From Acidobacteriota bacterium (GTDB lineage: Bacteria > Acidobacteriota > Holophagae > Holophagales > Holophagaceae): a stretch of 64,000 bases of DNA. Position 1 is the stretch's first letter. Every line of letters starts with the position of its first letter. Positions 61,845-64,000 of the stretch are shown piece by piece. The position numbers and the translations under genes were made by a program. The stretch spans positions 1 through 64,000 of the forward strand of contig JACPYP010000030.1 in assembly GCA_016195985.1 (NCBI GenBank). The letters run 5' to 3'. The notes below the pieces were generated by a model. It was not told the origin of the DNA and did no database searches. It saw nothing but the letters and a program-made list of their open reading frames with translations.

Positions 61845-62666
61845 ATGACTGCACCCTATCCCCACTACAAGCTCACCGAGGATCCGTTGGCCCTCGTGCT
61901 CTGCCAGGTCAGGTTCAGTCGGGTTCAGAAGATGCCTGATTACATTCCGGAAATCCAGGAACGCCTTCGGAAGGAAGGGTTCCCTGAGGATGCAAGCGTA
62001 CAGGTCGGGCGAATCCACTGGGAGATGGGGAAGCAACCTGAAACTACTCAGGTGCAGCACAGCGAGTTCCGATCCAAAGATGGTTGGTGGGGCATCGCGA
62101 TTAACGACGACAATCTCGCTCTTTTTACCACTCATTACGATCGATTTAACGGCTTTGGAGAACGCCTAGGCAACATCCTACGAGTAATCAACGAAGTGGT
62201 GGATCTGAGCCCCGGCTCGGTCACTCGGGTTGGGCTAAGGTACATCGACGTTGTGGTCCCAAAACCCGGCGAGACATGGAAGCTTTACCTTCACCCGGGC
62301 CTCCACGGTCCCGATGCGGACGCGTTCCCGGACAGCGCCCCATCCATGATGCAAGAACACTCAGGAAGGACTAATCACGGAACCATCACGGTTCGCATCT
62401 CTCAAAATAACCAGGGTATGGTGCTGCCTCAGGGAACATTAGTGAAGCCGATGGAGTTTCGTCAGACCTTCGATCCGAATCAACTCTTGACCTTGATAGA
62501 CACGGATCATTTTGTGGAAGGGAAGTGGGATTTCGACATCGCGTCAATCCTTGAGACCGTGGATGTACTGCATCAGGGATCAAACACTGTCTTCTTCAAC
62601 AGCCTGATAACGAAACATGCCCGCATGGCATGGGGAGCAGAAGATGTTGCAGACCGCAAACGCTGA
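61845..62666 (+). CDS. TIGR04255-family protein
   Basis: This 273-residue soluble protein has the opening of the sporadically distributed TIGR04255 family (YKLTEDPLALVLCQVRFS, where the family has P-L-x-x-V-x-x-Q-V-R-F). A central strand pair (WWGIAINDDNLALFTTHYD) and ITRVGLRYIDVVVP-like sequence follow, here SVTRVGLRYIDVVVPKPGE, and the end reads NSLITKHARMAWG. The family's biochemical role is unknown. It is patchily distributed and often sits with small HTH or unknown genes, as accessory systems do. Its last 23 bases overlap the next gene's start. Base composition is lower in GC than the core genes. Confidence 0.82.
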   Translation: MTAPYPHYKLTEDPLALVLCQVRFSRVQKMPDYIPEIQERLRKEGFPEDASVQVGRIHWEMGKQPETTQVQHSEFRSKDGWWGIAINDDNLALFTTHYDRFNGFGERLGNILRVINEVVDLSPGSVTRVGLRYIDVVVPKPGETWKLYLHPGLHGPDADAFPDSAPSMMQEHSGRTNHGTITVRISQNNQGMVLPQGTLVKPMEFRQTFDPNQLLTLIDTDHFVEGKWDFDIASILETVDVLHQGSNTVFFNSLITKHARMAWGAEDVADRKR

Positions 62667-63363
62667 AGCCTGCTTTCCCTCATTTGGGCTCATTCGGGGC
62701 ACTTCCGTAGGATTGGACCAATGGAGTGGCTCCATGCAGGCCCGACGGACCTCCTTGGGCACCGATACTCCTCTCGAAACGATTGCTCAGTGGTTGGGGT
62801 GGGAAGTACGTCGGCCCTACTCAGAAGCTTCCCTCGATCGTGCACCGGAAATCCAGGCTCTCTCCTTCTCGGCGGAGGTCATCGCATGTCTCATCTCCAA
62901 GGACCTTCCACATATCGTCTCCGCCAAACCACCGCTATCGTTCCAAGAGTTGGCGCGCCTCATGGCTATGCGACTCTCGATCAGTAAAACGGATCTGGCC
63001 ACCCGAGTCTTTCGTGTGAGCCGACCTACTGTCTACAACTGGATCGCAGGAAGTGAGCCAGACGACTCAAAGTCGCAGGAGCACCTTCGGATATTGGGGT
63101 CGATAGCCCATGAGATCTCTCGGAAAACGCCCCGCCCCCTCTATAGACGATTCGTCTACGAAGCCTTGCCAGGAGAGACAAAAAGCATTATCGAGCTTCT
63201 TGAAGGAGAATACTGGGATCAGGCCTTGCTAAGAGGGCTCTTTCTCAGGGCCAGGGAACTCACCGCACTACGCGATGAGCGTTTAGGCATACATGCTCGT
63301 CTGTCTTCTGAGGGAGAAGACGCCAACTATCACGACAATCTATTGAGTCTCGGGGGGGAGTGA
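62644..63363 (+). CDS. HTH-domain protein of the TIGR04255 operon
   Basis: This 239-residue protein starts inside the end of the previous gene; the ATG at 62644 has GGAGCAGAAG upstream. The middle contains a helix-turn-helix (about 116-145, MRLSISKTDLATRVFRVS then RPTVYNWIAG), like Xre or MerR-type recognition units. The N- and C-terminal parts are helical with no recognised motif. It may regulate its own operon through the 19-base repeats. The next gene begins 3 bases after its stop. Confidence 0.75.
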   Translation: MLQTANAEACFPSFGLIRGTSVGLDQWSGSMQARRTSLGTDTPLETIAQWLGWEVRRPYSEASLDRAPEIQALSFSAEVIACLISKDLPHIVSAKPPLSFQELARLMAMRLSISKTDLATRVFRVSRPTVYNWIAGSEPDDSKSQEHLRILGSIAHEISRKTPRPLYRRFVYEALPGETKSIIELLEGEYWDQALLRGLFLRARELTALRDERLGIHARLSSEGEDANYHDNLLSLGGE

Positions 63364-63366
63364 GGA

Positions 63367-64000
63367 ATGTCTGCGCCCAAATCCGTTCGCGACCACTGTC
63401 TGGCCGCAGGATGGATTCAAGGAGCTGTCCTCCGAGTCGAGGATGCATCCCTCGTTTACGACGCCGCCTCTGATGCTAAGCCTTCAGTTTCTAATAGCGA
63501 ACAAGATCGGCTACTCGTGCTCACGCAGGACTGTGACCTTGTTCATCACAGCCTGGAGGAGGAACCGTGGGTGGAGGTAGTTCCACTACGACCGATACGA
63601 ACATTCGAGAAAGACAAGCACAACGGACTTCTCCACGGGAAAAGCCCGCGACGGCTGGTTTTCCGCATCCCTAATAGCGCGCCAGAATGGTGGCAGATTG
63701 AAGTGAAAGATCGCTTTCGCTTCCCACGACAGGCCCTTCTTGGACGAACACCGGATCCTGATCGGAGCCTCCCCGTCTCTCTGGCAAAGGAGATCGCACG
63801 GTGGGTGTCCCGCAAATATACTCGTGCCGCGTTTGCTGACGAGTTCAACTACAGGCTTGAGACACAAAAGAAAGGTCTCGAACGCCTTTGGAAATCTGAT
63901 TCAGCAACAGCAATCAGCGGGATCTTCATCCAGGGGGCCCGGGAGGAATTGGCTGCCGATGAAACGTACCAAATCAAGGTATTGCTTGCCATCGGCCCGG
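63367..64000 (+). CDS. Unknown protein of the TIGR04255 operon, cut by the window edge
   Basis: An open frame of 211 codons runs from the ATG at 63367 to the end of the window without a stop. TGAGGA, three bases before the ATG, carries both the previous stop and the ribosome site. Recognisable features are RLLVLTQDCDLVHH (about 49-62), where the Cys/Asp/His cluster could bind metal, and a WVEVVPLRPI strand. The C-terminal visible part is helical with charged residues. I do not recognise a named family. The tight spacing shows it is the third gene of the operon. Confidence 0.8.
   Translation, partial: MSAPKSVRDHCLAAGWIQGAVLRVEDASLVYDAASDAKPSVSNSEQDRLLVLTQDCDLVHHSLEEEPWVEVVPLRPIRTFEKDKHNGLLHGKSPRRLVFRIPNSAPEWWQIEVKDRFRFPRQALLGRTPDPDRSLPVSLAKEIARWVSRKYTRAAFADEFNYRLETQKKGLERLWKSDSATAISGIFIQGAREELAADETYQIKVLLAIGP

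Overview
The window is GC-rich, densely coded bacterial chromosome with no rRNA, tRNA or CRISPR array that I could find. The gene mix suggests an Acidobacteriota member near Geothrix/Holophaga: a 1,066-residue hybrid kinase, BamA-like and Sel1 proteins, Ig/kelch giants, several secreted peptidases, palindromic intergenic repeats, and GTG or TTG starts with strong GGAGG sites. This placement is an inference from gene style and was not tested by a search.

Layout. 1-4463: signalling genes, comprising the tail of an NtrC-type regulator, a response regulator fused to a truncated cyclase-like domain, and a CHASE3/PAS hybrid histidine kinase overlapping it by 4 bases. 4815-8793: envelope genes, comprising an Omp85-like barrel, two tiny membrane proteins (one 51 residues), a lipoprotein and an AI-2E family permease. 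9157-12157: an AT-richer stretch of small genes with long gaps, including a stand-alone chorismate mutase and a one-base-frameshifted membrane protein. 12251-26117: a reductase, a TPR/PDZ protein, a two-gene FAD/Fe-S amine dehydrogenase operon preceded by a palindrome, small enzymes, a DUF5700-type metallopeptidase, a TMEM175-like channel, a WYL regulator, and a divergent TetR/aldo-keto reductase pair. 26383-30844: NADP-glutamate dehydrogenase with a clear terminator, then a REC-like/PPDK_N protein.

30845-43520 is the most unusual region. A giant secreted Ig/IPT/kelch protein of about 2,630 residues is split by an apparent one-base frameshift. It ends in what I read as a LAS-type metallopeptidase core, H-x6-D followed by a terminal H-x-H. 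Three exported Sel1-repeat genes follow in the direction of transcription. They are interspersed with decayed copies of the giant's C-terminal end and with a duplicated non-coding block of about 165 bases. This looks like a toxin with its immunity gene, followed by displaced toxin tips and orphan immunity genes, as in polymorphic toxin loci. That function is a hypothesis.

43975-58707 is mostly core metabolism and proteolysis: DUF1579, guanylate kinase, CtpA, acyl-CoA dehydrogenase, an S9 peptidase, and a compact minus-strand run hslO, acyltransferase, queC, queF, AlbA_2 ATPase, folK. An ACE-like M2 peptidase and an S41 peptidase follow. 58843-61551 carries an Ig/beta-helix lipoprotein and an Lrp regulator. 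61845-64000 is a compact accessory operon (TIGR04255-like protein, HTH protein, unknown protein cut by the window edge) behind a 19-base tandem repeat. It is a candidate uncharacterised system.
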